Source: Streptomyces sp. NBC_00341
Lineage (GTDB): Bacteria; Actinomycetota; Actinomycetes; Streptomycetales; Streptomycetaceae
Assembly (NCBI RefSeq): GCF_041435055.1
Contig: NZ_CP108002.1
Location: 8,246,001-8,310,000 of the forward strand
Reading direction: 5' to 3'
Length of the DNA stretch: 64,000 bases
Shown: one piece after another, positions 8,119 to 16,883 of the stretch
Position numbering within the stretch: the first letter of the stretch is position 1
Layout of the letters: each line of letters starts with the position of its first letter
Made by a program: the position numbers and the translations under genes
Notes under the pieces: model-generated
Database searches by the model: none
The model's input: the letters and a program-made list of their open reading frames with translations, nothing else
Told to the model about the DNA's origin: nothing

Positions 8119-8296
8119 GCGGTGAGTTCCTTTGGGCCGCTGACGGGGTGAGGAAGCCGTCGGGGCTAAAATCCGGCATCCTCGCGTGGTTGCCGCCAGG
8201 GCCCAATCGGGCTGGGCGGTCTCTCGATGTAATATCGATGCTGGAATAAATTAACGCTAATAACTGTGAGTGTCGTTCGGCTGCTACCGTGTGCCC
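7935..8296. other. Divergent intergenic region (SDR operon / GntR)
   Basis: 362 bases. Apart from the possible leader ORF it holds a short hyphenated palindrome TCGAT-GTAAT-ATCGA (8224-8238), the ATTA-N4-TAAT site (8245-8265) and a -10-like TACCGT at 8285-8290. The last 80 bases are strikingly AT-rich for this genome, as expected for a regulated promoter. Confidence 0.6.
8245..8265. promoter_or_regulatory. Candidate operator ATTA-NCGN-TAAT upstream of GntR gene
   Basis: The AT-rich core ATTAACGCTAAT is a hyphenated palindrome (ATTA/TAAT arms around NCGN). The 21-base stretch agrees at 17 positions with 34465-34485, upstream of the ring-cleavage operon. It sits 32-52 bases before the GntR start, where it would cover the -35 region if transcription starts at the ATG. 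It suggests autoregulation and control of the distant operon by the same protein. Confidence 0.5.
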
Positions 8297-8977
8297 ATGG
8301 CTGGTGAGAAGGCAACAAGGGGCGGCGTCGTCTACGCGCAGATTCGCGAGGACATCTTCCAGGGCGTGTTCGAGCCGGGACAGCGGCTCCGCCTGGTGGA
8401 GCTGTCCCAGCGCTTCTCGGTCAGCCAGTCGGTCGTGCGCGAAGCACTCACCCGCCTGTCCGAGCAGGGCCTCGTCCACGCCGCACCACAACAGGGCTTC
8501 AGCGTGGTCACGGTGTCTCTGGCGGATCTGAACGAACTGACGGAAGCCAGGGTCGAGATCGAGACCCTGGTTCTGCGCCGGTCGATGGAGCGCGGGGACA
8601 TCAAGTGGGAGGCGTCCGTGGTCGCGGCCCACCACCACCTGGCCGGCACCGACGGAGTACGGGCCGACGGCACCCTGAACAGTGAGTGGTTCGCCGTGCA
8701 CGAACGCTTCCACCAGACCCTGCTGGAGGCGTGCGGCAACGGCAGGCTGCTGGCCGCCGCCCTCAGTCTGCGGGACGCGGCCACGCTCTACCGGCGCTGG
8801 TCGTTGCCCGTCGGTCACGACACCGAGCGCGATGTCGCGGGCGAGCACCAGGCGCTCGTCGACGCCGTACTGGCCAAGGACGTCGACGCGGCGGCCGGGC
8901 TGCTCGCCCGGCACATCGACCGCACCTCCCAGGCTCTGCGCGCCGTGATCGAGAAGGACCCCGCCGCAGTCGCCTAA
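8297..8977 (+). CDS. GntR-family regulator, FCD subfamily
   Basis: 226 aa from ATG 8297. No Shine-Dalgarno site is present, but TACCGT ends six bases before the ATG, so the message is probably leaderless. Residues about 10-75 form the GntR winged helix (IREDIFQGVFEPGQRLRLVE, then QSVVREALTRLSEQGL). The C-terminal part is an FCD domain with conserved polar residues for a carboxylate or metal ligand (EARVEIETLVLRR, FHQTLLEACGN, EHQALVDAVL). FCD-GntR proteins are usually repressors of organic-acid or aromatic catabolism released by a pathway intermediate. The nearest candidates are the PucR and flavin monooxygenase genes and, through the shared operator, the operon at 28.9-34.4 kb. Confidence 0.9.
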   Translation: MAGEKATRGGVVYAQIREDIFQGVFEPGQRLRLVELSQRFSVSQSVVREALTRLSEQGLVHAAPQQGFSVVTVSLADLNELTEARVEIETLVLRRSMERGDIKWEASVVAAHHHLAGTDGVRADGTLNSEWFAVHERFHQTLLEACGNGRLLAAALSLRDAATLYRRWSLPVGHDTERDVAGEHQALVDAVLAKDVDAAAGLLARHIDRTSQALRAVIEKDPAAVA

Positions 8978-9097
8978 GGGCAGTCGCGCGATCCCCGGCG
9001 GGCCACGTCGAATGCGGCACCCCGCGAGGCGACGGCCCGGCGGTGATCAGCGCGGCGACGCAGCGCATGCTGCTCTCACGACGGCAAGGACGACGTC

Positions 9098-10432
9098 ATG
9101 ACGGCTCACCACGACCCCGCTCCCTCCGGCTGGATCCGCCGGCTCACCCCCGACCGCGCGCACCCGCCCGCCAGTTCGGCGCGCACCATAGCCGAGGCGA
9201 CCGACCGCCTCGGCTCCCGGCCCGTGGCCTGGGCCGTCGAAGTCGGTGACGAACTAGCCCGGGTGATCACCCGGGAGGTTCCCGAGCTGGGCGGCGGACA
9301 GGCACCCTTCGAAACCCTCCGGATGGGTACCGAAGCCGCGACGCTGCGCGCACTGCTCCTGCTGGCGGATCCGGCGGCCGACCGTGCGGTTCCCGAGGAA
9401 TCCCTGCTCGGAGACCGCGAGTTCGCCCGGCGGCGGCTGGGCCTGGACAAGGTGTTGCGCGGCATCCGCGTCGCCCACGCCGCGCTGACGCAGGCCCTGA
9501 TGGCCGCGTGCCAGGAACGGACCGCGCCGTCCGAACGCGCGGAGCAGTTCCGCCGCATCTCCGAGCTGCTCTTCGGCTTCATGGACGAGTTCTCCTCCCG
9601 GATGACAGCCGAATACCTGGCCGAGCACGACCGTTGGCTCGCCAGCGGTGCCGTGGCGCGTGAGGAGGCCGTCCGGGCGATTCTCGACGGGCAGCCGGTC
9701 CGGGAGGAATCAGCGCGCGAGCTCCTCGCCTACCGGCTGGCGGGCCGCCACCTGGCCGTTGTCGCGTGGTGCGACAGCCCGACCGCCGACACCGCGGCCG
9801 ATCTGCAGCGAACGGCGGCCGAACTGCTGCACCTGCGGGGCTGCTCCTCCGTCCTGGTCCTCCCCGTGGGCCGGACCACCCTCTGGGCCTGGGGCGAACC
9901 GCACACATCGTTCCCTCCGGCGGCACCGGGGGAATACCCGTACCCGGACGGCTTCCGTTTCGCGTTCGGATCGGTTCGCCAGGGCGTTCCAGGGTTCCGC
10001 CAGTCGCACGAGGACGCCCAGCACGCGGCCCGCGTCGTGCGGCTCAACCCTCGCGGCACGGGTTCGGCCGTCGACTACCCCGACATCGCGCTGCCGGCCC
10101 TGCTCTGCGCCGACCTGCCCGCCCTGCGCCGATTCGTGGGCGACGAACTCGGGGCACTGGCGGCCGACAACCCTCACGCGGAGCAACTGCGCCGGACGCT
10201 GCGCCTGTACCTGCGCAACGAGCGCAGCCTGATGGCGGCCGCGGCGCAGCTGCACGTGGCGCGCAACACCGTCACCTACCGGGTCAAGCGAGCTCAGGAA
10301 CTGCTCGGACATGACCCGGCATCCCGGCTGCCCGAGGCGATGGCGGCTCTGGAGGCCGCCCGGGTGCTGGGCCCCGCCGTGCTGCGGCCGGGAGGCACCG
10401 GCCCGCAGGACGATCCCTCCCGTCACTCCTGA
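9098..10432 (+). CDS. PucR-family transcriptional regulator
   Basis: 444 aa from ATG 9098 with AAGGA seven bases upstream. The N-terminal half is a helical sensory region of the RsbRD-like type seen in Streptomyces PucR proteins (FMDEFSSRMTAEYLAEHDRW). A GGDEF-like central region lacking catalytic residues follows, and the C-terminus is the PucR HTH: LRLYLRNERSLMAAAAQLHV then ARNTVTYRVKRAQELLG. The family was named for purine catabolism but often activates aromatic or amine catabolic genes in actinomycetes. It converges with the flavin monooxygenase gene through a shared bidirectional stem-loop, and it or the upstream GntR may control the oxygenase/reductase pair. Confidence 0.9.
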   Translation: MTAHHDPAPSGWIRRLTPDRAHPPASSARTIAEATDRLGSRPVAWAVEVGDELARVITREVPELGGGQAPFETLRMGTEAATLRALLLLADPAADRAVPEESLLGDREFARRRLGLDKVLRGIRVAHAALTQALMAACQERTAPSERAEQFRRISELLFGFMDEFSSRMTAEYLAEHDRWLASGAVAREEAVRAILDGQPVREESARELLAYRLAGRHLAVVAWCDSPTADTAADLQRTAAELLHLRGCSSVLVLPVGRTTLWAWGEPHTSFPPAAPGEYPYPDGFRFAFGSVRQGVPGFRQSHEDAQHAARVVRLNPRGTGSAVDYPDIALPALLCADLPALRRFVGDELGALAADNPHAEQLRRTLRLYLRNERSLMAAAAQLHVARNTVTYRVKRAQELLGHDPASRLPEAMAALEAARVLGPAVLRPGGTGPQDDPSRHS

Positions 10433-10458
10433 TCATCCGCTCAGATCAGCGGAGTGAC
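10422..10458. terminator. Bidirectional stem-loop between convergent genes
   Basis: Arms GTCACTCC-TGATC (10422-10434) pair with GATCA-GC-GGAGTGAC (10444-10458), a near-continuous 13-base-pair stem with a two-base bulge. It spans both stop codons of the convergent PucR and monooxygenase genes, which end only eight bases apart. Confidence 0.65.
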
Positions 10459-11649
10459 CTGCTCCTCGATGCCCAGCAGCGCCCGCCCGTACAGCTCGCC
10501 GGCAATGGCCGGGTTGACCACCGCGTGCCGGCTGCCCGTCTCCTGGTCCCGCCAGATCCGCTGCAGCGGGTTCGCCTCGGCGAAGCTGCCGGCGCCCTGG
10601 ATGCTCAGCAGCAGATCCAGGGCCTCACGGGAACGCCGCGCCACGTATCCGGTGTCCATCCGGACCCGGGCCCGCGTCTCGAACGGCATGTACTCGTCCC
10701 GGGCCGCCCAGCTGTCGATGTCGTCGGCGGCCCGCATCAGGTGCAGACGGGCGGTGTCGATCAGCTGGGCGGCCTCCGCCAGCTGGATCTGTGTCGAGGG
10801 CGCTTCACTGGCGTGCTCGTAGAAGGTGTAGGAGATGCCCTTGCCCTTGGCCAGGGAGGCCTTGACCAGGTCCATCCCCGCCTGGGCCAGCCCCACTTGC
10901 GGACCGGCCAGCACCAGCGCGAGGACGGGCACCAGCGCCGAGCGGTACAGCACCTCGTCCTTGAGTTCGGTCGGATACGCCCCCTGCACCCCCTGCGTCA
11001 CCGACAGAACGCGGTGCTCGGGAACGAACACCTCGTCGGCGACGAGGGTGTTGCTGCCCGTGCCCCGCATGCCGGCGACGTACCAGGTGTCCTCGATCGT
11101 CAGCTCGTGGATCGGGATGAGAGCGGCGCCCTGGTCGGTCTGCTGACCGGAGGCGTCCACGACGGGGATGCCGAGCGTCGCCCACTGCGCGTGCAGGCTG
11201 CCGGAGGCGAAACCCCAGCGGCCCGTGACGACCAGCCCGCCGTCGACCGCCCGGCTGGTGGCGCTGGGCGCGAGGACACCGCACACCCGCGCGTCGGGGT
11301 TCTTCCCCCACACCTCCTGCTGGGCCCGCTCGGGATACAGGCCGACCATCCAGTTGCACACGTTGACCAGCGTCGCCACCCAGGCCGTGGACCCGCATCC
11401 GCGCGCCAGCTCCGAGGAGACCTCCAGAAGGGTCCGGAAGTCCGACTCGTGGCCGCCGAAGCGTCCCGGCACGGTCAGCCGGAACAGCCCGGCCTCGGTC
11501 AGCGCCTCGATGTTCTCCTCGACAACCCTGCGGTCGGCTTCCGTGCGGGCGGCGTTGTCCCTCAGCAGGGGAACCAGCGCCGTCGCCCGCTCCTTCAACG
11601 GTGTGGTGGACGCCGCGGGCGGCTGCGGGGCTGATGCGGTCGTGGTCAT
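10441..11649 (-). CDS. Flavin-dependent monooxygenase, oxygenase component (acyl-CoA dehydrogenase fold)
   Basis: 402 aa from ATG 11649, with GGAGGA four bases upstream. The fold is acyl-CoA dehydrogenase-like (group D flavin monooxygenase): an N-terminal helical domain with LTEAGLFRLTVPGRFGG, a central beta domain with VVTGRWGFASGSLHAQW and WYVAGMRGTGSNTLV, and a C-terminal helical bundle. Relatives include HsaA and the p-hydroxyphenylacetate 3-hydroxylase C2 component, which insert oxygen ortho to a phenol using reduced flavin from a partner. The partner is almost certainly the divergent flavin reductase at 11875. The substrate is unknown; a phenolic or heteroaromatic compound is likely. 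An acyl-CoA dehydrogenase is less likely given the small flavin reductase beside it. Confidence 0.85.
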   Translation of the reverse strand: MTTTASAPQPPAASTTPLKERATALVPLLRDNAARTEADRRVVEENIEALTEAGLFRLTVPGRFGGHESDFRTLLEVSSELARGCGSTAWVATLVNVCNWMVGLYPERAQQEVWGKNPDARVCGVLAPSATSRAVDGGLVVTGRWGFASGSLHAQWATLGIPVVDASGQQTDQGAALIPIHELTIEDTWYVAGMRGTGSNTLVADEVFVPEHRVLSVTQGVQGAYPTELKDEVLYRSALVPVLALVLAGPQVGLAQAGMDLVKASLAKGKGISYTFYEHASEAPSTQIQLAEAAQLIDTARLHLMRAADDIDSWAARDEYMPFETRARVRMDTGYVARRSREALDLLLSIQGAGSFAEANPLQRIWRDQETGSRHAVVNPAIAGELYGRALLGIEEQVTPLI

Positions 11650-11874
11650 GCTGTCCTCCGGGCGTGGCACGGTTCGTACGGCGCACCTCGGGTGACGAGG
11701 CGCCGCTCCTGTCCTGGGATTGCACGCCCGGTTCGCCCGGCTGTCTTGGTTCCGGGACCGCACAATCGCGACCGTCTCTTGCGCTGCCGGACCAGTCGGG
11801 CGGCTCTTTGGGCGCGGCACCCAAGCCCGTTCATCCGGCTTGGCCCCCCGGCCCAGTGCGATGAGGAGAAGACC

Positions 11875-12489
11875 GTGGAATCACTGGACCGAGAGCCCGG
11901 ATCCCGCCCCCTGGAGGCCGCTGTGCCCACGTCTTCCCCCGCCGCGACGGTGCTGCCCGTCACCGCCCCCGACCCGGCCGTGTTCCGCCAGGTCCTGGGC
12001 CACGTACCGACCTCCGTGTGTGTGGTGACCGCCAGGACACCGTCGGGCCCGGTGGGCGTCACGGTCGGCAGCTTCACATCGGTGTCCCTCGACCCGCCGC
12101 TGGTGGTCTTCTACGCCGGCCGGACCTCGGCCAGCGCCGAGGCGATCGTCGGCGCCGGGAGCTTCCGAGTGAACGTACTGGCCGAGGACCAGCAGGAGGT
12201 GTGCACGGCGTTCGCCCGGCGGACGCCGGACCGGTTCGCGCTGGGGGACTGGGAGTTCGGGTCGCACGCGGCCCCGCGGCTCGGTGGGGCGGTGGCCTGG
12301 ATCAGCTGCGACGTCGAGGGGAGTTTTCCGGCGGGGGACCACCTGGCGGTGGTGGGCCGGGTACGGGACCTTGCCGCGGCCCGTCCGCCCCGCAGGCCCC
12401 TGATCTTCCACCGCGGCGGCCCTGCCCGGCTCGACCGCGCCCACGGCGTACACGCGCCCACCCATTCGTTCGGCTGGTGGGACCGCTGA
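11875..12489 (+). CDS. Flavin reductase (DIM6/NtaB type), monooxygenase partner
   Basis: 204 aa from GTG 11875, with GAGGAG six bases upstream; a later GTG is possible but has a worse site. After about 40 variable residues the FMN-binding flavin-reductase-like domain begins: FRQVLGHVPTSVCVVTARTP, VTVGSFTSVSLDPPLVVFYA, FRVNVLAEDQQEVCTAFA, and the final Ile-Phe-His-Arg strand. It would reduce FMN or FAD with NAD(P)H and pass free reduced flavin to the oxygenase encoded divergently across 225 bases. An oxygenase and reductase transcribed divergently, rather than in one operon, is somewhat unusual and implies a shared control region. Confidence 0.9.
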   Translation: MESLDREPGSRPLEAAVPTSSPAATVLPVTAPDPAVFRQVLGHVPTSVCVVTARTPSGPVGVTVGSFTSVSLDPPLVVFYAGRTSASAEAIVGAGSFRVNVLAEDQQEVCTAFARRTPDRFALGDWEFGSHAAPRLGGAVAWISCDVEGSFPAGDHLAVVGRVRDLAAARPPRRPLIFHRGGPARLDRAHGVHAPTHSFGWWDR

Positions 12490-12592
12490 ACTCCGGCCCG
12501 CGGGACGGCACATGAGAGCCGCCCGGAGCGGACGGACCAGCCACGACGGACCCCGGCCGATACCGGGCTCCACCCCTCCCGCACGCTTCCCG

Positions 12593-13438
12593 TCACGGAG
12601 CGGCGTGAGTGCCGCCGGGGCGCGCTGCCCGCTGTCCTTCCTCCTCCAGCCGCCGGGAGATCGCGCGGGCCGTCGCCCGTACGGCCGGGCCGAAGCCCGC
12701 CTCCGCGAAGCCGGTACTGGGCGCGACCACCGACAGCGCCGCCACCACCTCGTGGCCGTCCCGTACCGGCGCGGCCACGGTGCTCCGCGGCCAGGGACGA
12801 CTCTGCCGGGCGTAGGCGTGATCACCACGCCGTACCTCCGCGAGCATGCGACGCAGGTCGGCAGAGGTGACGATGTCGTCATGGCCCTCTCCCGGCTCGT
12901 AGGCCTCGATGGCGTGGTCCTGGACGGGCGCCGGGGCGTACGCGAGCAGCACAAGCCCGGCGCCGGTGGACGTGAGCGGAAGCCGGCCTCCCACGCGGTA
13001 CTGGACGGGACTGGCGTCGAGCGCAGAAAGCCGTTCGACGAGCACTGCCTCCTGCTGCTCGCGCACGGCGAGCAGTACGTGCTGCCGCGTGACATGGAAG
13101 AGGTCTTCCATGAAGGGCATGGCCACGGACCGCAACCCGTGGCCGCGCGGCGCCAGGGACGCGGTCTCCAGCAACCGCAGCCCCACGACGTAACGCCCGT
13201 CATCGAGACGTTCCAGCGCGCCCAGGCGGACGAGGGTGCGGGCGAGTCGCAGCGCACTGCTGCGGGGGATGTCGCTCCGCTGGGCGAGTCCGGCGAGGGA
13301 CAGCGCGCGGTGGTCGCTGTCGAACGTGTTGAGCAGGGCGAACGCCCGGTCGACAACCGGCCGGCCCTCGGCCGGTTTCCTGCCGCGGCGTGGCTGAGCA
13401 CCGCCGTCCGAACCCTGCGTTCCATTCATTGGCATCAC
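12593..13438 (-). CDS. IclR-family regulator (copy 1)
   Basis: 281 aa from GTG 13438, or ATG 13435. TAAGAT (13451-13446) lies seven bases before the GTG, so a leaderless transcript is likely. An N-terminal winged helix (DRAFALLNTFDSDHRALSLA, IPRSSALRLARTLVRLGALE) is followed by the IclR effector domain (FMEDLFHVTRQHVLLAVREQ, STGAGLVLLAYAP, AAPVRDGHEVVAALSVVAP). It is strongly similar to the IclR gene at 28064, including SLAPRGHGLR and VRATARAISR. IclR proteins usually control aromatic or organic-acid catabolism. Divergence from the amidohydrolase at 13507 across 68 bases makes that gene and the next its probable targets. Confidence 0.92.
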   Translation of the reverse strand: MMPMNGTQGSDGGAQPRRGRKPAEGRPVVDRAFALLNTFDSDHRALSLAGLAQRSDIPRSSALRLARTLVRLGALERLDDGRYVVGLRLLETASLAPRGHGLRSVAMPFMEDLFHVTRQHVLLAVREQQEAVLVERLSALDASPVQYRVGGRLPLTSTGAGLVLLAYAPAPVQDHAIEAYEPGEGHDDIVTSADLRRMLAEVRRGDHAYARQSRPWPRSTVAAPVRDGHEVVAALSVVAPSTGFAEAGFGPAVRATARAISRRLEEEGQRAARPGGTHAAP

Positions 13439-13506
13439 TCATTCCATCTTACGGCCGCCTTCCTACGCTGGCTCAGGTACGGACCCGCACATCCAGGGAG
13501 CCCCAC

Positions 13507-14457
13507 ATGACCCCGACCGGTCTCATCGACGTCCACGCCCACTTCGTCACCGACAGCTACGTCGCGGCGGCCCGGTCCGCCGGGATCGAGCACCCCGACG
13601 GAATGCCCGGCTGGCCCGCGTGGAGCGTCGAACAGCACCTCGACCTGATGGACCGCTCGGGAATCGAGAAGTCCTACGTATCGATCTCCTCCCCGGGCGT
13701 GCACTTCGGGGACGACGTCGCGGCCCGCGCCCTGGCACGGGAGGTGAACGAGTTCGCCGCCGGGGTCCGCCACGAGCATCCGCGGCGGTTCGGTCACTTC
13801 GCCTCCCTGCCGCTGCCCGACGTCGAGGGCTCGCTCGCCGAAGCCGCCCACGCCCTCGACGTACTCGGTGCGGACGGGGTCGCCGTGGAGACCAACCACC
13901 ACGGCGTCTACCTCGGCGACCCGCGCTTCGAACCGCTGTGGGAGGACCTCGACCGCCGCGGAGCCCTCGTCTTCGTCCACCCCACCTCGCCGCCCCACGC
14001 CGATGACGTCTCGCTGGGCCGGCCGCGGCCGATGCTGGAGTTCCTCTTCGACACCGCCCGCACCGCGAGCGACCTGCTCCTGCGCGGAGTGTTCACCCGC
14101 TTTCCGCGGATTCGCTGGGTACTGACCCACGGCGGGGGAGCGCTGCCGCTGCTCGCCGACCGCATCGACATGTTCAGCGCCGTGTTCCGTGACGGCTCCA
14201 AGGACGCGCCCAGCGCCCTGGAGGAGCTCGGCCGCGTCTGGTACGACATGGCCGGGACGCCCTTCCCCCGCCAGATTCCGGCCCTGGACGCCGCGTTCGG
14301 CACCGAGCGCCTCCTGTACGGCAGCGACTACTGCTGGACACCCGCCGAAGGTGCGCTCGTCCAGGTCGCGTCCGTCGACGCGGCGGCGCAGCCGTCCGCC
14401 ACCGACACCTGGCGCGACCTCACCACCCGCAACGCCCACCGGCTGTTCGCGGGGTGA
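13507..14457 (+). CDS. Amidohydrolase family 2, ACMSD-like decarboxylase (copy 1)
   Basis: 316 aa from ATG 13507, with GGGAG six bases upstream. It is a metal-dependent TIM barrel: LIDVHAHFV supplies the HxH metal ligands, VFVHPTSPP and VLTHGGGALPLL supply further His ligands, and YGSDYCWTP has the conserved Asp. This layout matches aminocarboxymuconate-semialdehyde decarboxylase and gamma-resorcylate decarboxylase relatives (Amidohydro_2), which decarboxylate or hydrolyse aromatic or muconate-type acids. It is a close paralogue of the gene ending at 24749. It is the first gene of a plus-strand pair with the amidohydrolase at 14531 and divergent from IclR. Its reaction cannot be narrowed further. 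Confidence 0.88.
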   Translation: MTPTGLIDVHAHFVTDSYVAAARSAGIEHPDGMPGWPAWSVEQHLDLMDRSGIEKSYVSISSPGVHFGDDVAARALAREVNEFAAGVRHEHPRRFGHFASLPLPDVEGSLAEAAHALDVLGADGVAVETNHHGVYLGDPRFEPLWEDLDRRGALVFVHPTSPPHADDVSLGRPRPMLEFLFDTARTASDLLLRGVFTRFPRIRWVLTHGGGALPLLADRIDMFSAVFRDGSKDAPSALEELGRVWYDMAGTPFPRQIPALDAAFGTERLLYGSDYCWTPAEGALVQVASVDAAAQPSATDTWRDLTTRNAHRLFAG

Positions 14458-14477
14458 CGCCCGCCCGAAGGCCGTAG

Positions 14478-14508
14478 CCCCGAAGCCCGAAGCCCCGAAG
14501 CCCCGAAG
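14478..14508 (+). repeat. Short tandem repeat of CCCCGAAG units
   Basis: Four units of CCC(C)GAAG follow each other just after the amidohydrolase stop, with one more unit at 14464-14470. It is non-coding, probably slippage-prone, and of no evident function. Confidence 0.6.
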
Positions 14509-14530
14509 TCGTATGGCACCAAGGAGAGAT

Positions 14531-15976
14531 ATGAGCAGGTACGTCGAGCCGTCCAGGATCAACGGGCGGGTGCTGGTCAGGGATGTCACCGTGGTCGATC
14601 CGCTGGACGGGCGCCGCACTCCCGGTCAGGACGTGGTGGTCGAAGGGAACCGGATCACGGCGGTGACGGCGACCGGCGCGCCGGCCGAGGGCGCACACGT
14701 GGTGGAGGGGCGGGGCCGGTGCGTCGTCCCGGGGCTCATGGACATGCACATGCACGCCCTCAACACGCCCAAGGACGTCGACGGCACCTACGCCCTGATG
14801 CTCGCCAACGGCGTCGTCGGCTTCCGCCAGATGTCGGGGAACAGGGCGCTGCTGAGGTCCCGGAGTCAGGGCACGCTGCCCCGGCCGACGGGTGCGCCGA
14901 CACTCAAGGCGACAGCCGGTGACCTGCTGACCCCGCTGAACGCGAGCACCGCCGAAGGCGCGGTGCGGGCCGTACGCGAACAGCACCGGGACGGCGCCGA
15001 CTTCGTCAAGGCGGGCATGACGACCCGCGAGACCTTCCTCGCGGCCCTCCAGGAGGCGAACCGCCTCGGCATCCGTCTCGGCGGCCACCTGCCTGCCGAC
15101 CTCGACCCCCGGGAGGCCGCACGCGCCGGGGTGTGGTCGATCGAGCACCTCGGCCCCGGCGTCACCGTGTTCGCCGCGGCGTCGTCCAAGGAGAGCGAGG
15201 TCCGCGCGGGCAACCCCACCCGCAAGCTCCCGCCGATCCCCAGGGTCAAGATCCCCGGCGCGGACAAGCTGGCGATGAAGCTGATCAAGGGAATGGTCAC
15301 GAACCCCGCGACCAGCATGTCCGAAGGGGAAGCGCACGCCTACGAACTGGCCGACGGCTCCTACGACCAGCAGAAGGCGGAGGAACTGGCCGCCCTGTTC
15401 GTCGAACACACCACCTGGCAGTGTCCGACCCTGATCCGGGTCCACACCCAGCAGTTCGGCGACTCGCCGGAACACACCGAGGACCCGAGGCGCCGGTACA
15501 TGGCTCCGGAGGAGCTGCGCACCTGGGACAAGTCGGTGAAGAAGTTCGCCAGGCTCCCCGACGTCACCCGCAACGCCCTGCACAACCACTGGGCCGCGCA
15601 GCTGCGGATGACCAAGACCTTCGCCGATGCCGGCGTGCCGATGGTCGCGGGAACGGACGCGTGCGGGGCTGCCGGGATCATCCCGGGCTTCGCCCTCCAC
15701 GACGAGTTCGACCATCTCGCCGAAGCCGGACTCGACCCGCTGACCATCCTGCGGATGACAACGACCGAGCCGGCCCGGTTCCTCGGGGAGGAAGGCGACT
15801 TCGGCCGGATCGCGCCGGGTATGCCCGCCGATCTGGTGCTTCTCGACGAGGATCCGCTGGAGAGCCACACCGCCCTCCGTGCGATCGCCGGGGTGATGAG
15901 GGAGGGTTCCTGGTGGTCCCGCGCCGAGCTCGACGCCGTCGTGGAGCGGATCGCCGCCAAGCCAGGTGCCCACTGA
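14531..15976 (+). CDS. Metal-dependent amidohydrolase (imidazolonepropionase-like)
   Basis: 481 aa from ATG 14531, with AAGGAG just upstream. It has an N-terminal beta-sandwich (RDVTVVDPLDGRRTPGQDVV), then the barrel with VPGLMDMHMHALN (HxH), FVKAGMT (a Lys ligand candidate), GGHLPAD and SIEHLGPG (His ligands) and MVAGTDACG (Asp), closing with IAPGMPADLVLLDEDPL. This is the Amidohydro_1 layout with two metals. Such proteins hydrolyse cyclic amides, lactams, lactones or dipeptide-like bonds. It is likely co-transcribed with the ACMSD-like gene 73 bases upstream. A related enzyme lies at 20817-22058. It starts a convergent pair with the hydrolase at 15998. Confidence 0.88.
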   Translation: MSRYVEPSRINGRVLVRDVTVVDPLDGRRTPGQDVVVEGNRITAVTATGAPAEGAHVVEGRGRCVVPGLMDMHMHALNTPKDVDGTYALMLANGVVGFRQMSGNRALLRSRSQGTLPRPTGAPTLKATAGDLLTPLNASTAEGAVRAVREQHRDGADFVKAGMTTRETFLAALQEANRLGIRLGGHLPADLDPREAARAGVWSIEHLGPGVTVFAAASSKESEVRAGNPTRKLPPIPRVKIPGADKLAMKLIKGMVTNPATSMSEGEAHAYELADGSYDQQKAEELAALFVEHTTWQCPTLIRVHTQQFGDSPEHTEDPRRRYMAPEELRTWDKSVKKFARLPDVTRNALHNHWAAQLRMTKTFADAGVPMVAGTDACGAAGIIPGFALHDEFDHLAEAGLDPLTILRMTTTEPARFLGEEGDFGRIAPGMPADLVLLDEDPLESHTALRAIAGVMREGSWWSRAELDAVVERIAAKPGAH

Positions 15977-15997
15977 CCGCGGTCGCTGTCCGGCTGC

Positions 15998-16840
15998 TTA
16001 CGTGTGCCGTGGGGCTGCCGGTACCGCGAACTGGTCGGTCAGGAAGGAGAGCACGGCCGGGATGACGGCGAGGTCGCTGTGTCCGGCGCCGCTCACGATG
16101 TCCAGACGTGTGGCGATGCCGTGCCGGTCCCAGTTCTCGCGCAGTTCGCTCATGCGGTCCATACGGCTGTCCGGTTGTTCGGCGCCTTCCCAGACGTCGA
16201 CGTGGGTGTCGTCCTCCCCGATGACGAGCTGCACGGGTACGTCAGCCATGGCCGCGGTGTCCGGAGCGGTCCCGAAGAGCTCCGCGCTGTCAGCGGTGCC
16301 CCGCCACCAGCGGGTCCGGGTGTCCAGGAGGGTGGTGCGGCCCGGGGCGCCGACGGAGAGGGAGGCCAGGCGATGAGGGTGGAGGTAGAAGAAGCGGTGG
16401 GCGAACTGGCCGCCACCGGAGAAGCCGTGGAGGTGGAAACGGTCGGTTCGGATGTGCCACCGGCCGGCCGCTTCCTTGATCATGTCGAGCAGGAGAAGGT
16501 CGGCCCGGAAGCCCGGCGCGGTCAGGAATTTGTAGCTGTCGAGGTCGTTGGGGCCGGTCACCCCGGCCGGGAACAGCGGCGCGAGTACGACGCAGTCGCG
16601 TTCTTCGGCGAAGTCGGCGAAGTGGTCGCGGACCTGGCCGACGTTCCGGTGCGTTCCGTGGACGGCCACGACGAGGGGGCGGGGTTCACCGGTGTTGCTG
16701 TGCCCGCGGGGGACGTACAGGCAGTAGGAGACGCGCGGGTCGCCGGTGAGTGCGAACAGCGGCGTGGACCCGGTGAGGAAGAGCTGCGCGGGGTGGTCGG
16801 GAGGCAGGTGCCAGGGAGACAGGGGGCGTTCGGTGGGCAT
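15998..16840 (-). CDS. Alpha/beta hydrolase, poly(3-hydroxybutyrate) depolymerase-like
   Basis: 280 aa from ATG 16840, with CCGGAG eight bases upstream. LVVAVHGTHRN provides the oxyanion-hole turn, HGFSGGGQFAH the nucleophilic Ser elbow (G-x-S-x-G), GEDDTHVDVW the likely Asp region and SGAGHSD the catalytic His. There is no signal peptide, so it acts in the cytoplasm, unlike secreted PHB depolymerases; esters of aromatic or short hydroxy acids are plausible substrates. It is last in a minus-strand run with the DUF4387 and AtuA-like genes, 43 bases after the former, so it probably acts in the same pathway. Confidence 0.85.
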   Translation of the reverse strand: MPTERPLSPWHLPPDHPAQLFLTGSTPLFALTGDPRVSYCLYVPRGHSNTGEPRPLVVAVHGTHRNVGQVRDHFADFAEERDCVVLAPLFPAGVTGPNDLDSYKFLTAPGFRADLLLLDMIKEAAGRWHIRTDRFHLHGFSGGGQFAHRFFYLHPHRLASLSVGAPGRTTLLDTRTRWWRGTADSAELFGTAPDTAAMADVPVQLVIGEDDTHVDVWEGAEQPDSRMDRMSELRENWDRHGIATRLDIVSGAGHSDLAVIPAVLSFLTDQFAVPAAPRHT

Positions 16841-16883
16841 CGGTGCGGCTCCGGAATGCGTGAGGAGGAGGTGCGGGCGCGGG

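Noticed and set aside
10441..11649. Calling the 402-aa protein an acyl-CoA dehydrogenase
   Set aside because: The fold fits, but the divergent flavin reductase and HsaA/C2-like motifs favour a flavin-dependent monooxygenase.
12490..12592. CTCCGG/CCGGAG stem between the flavin reductase and IclR genes
   Set aside because: Six-base arms with a 26-base loop are too weak to call a terminator.
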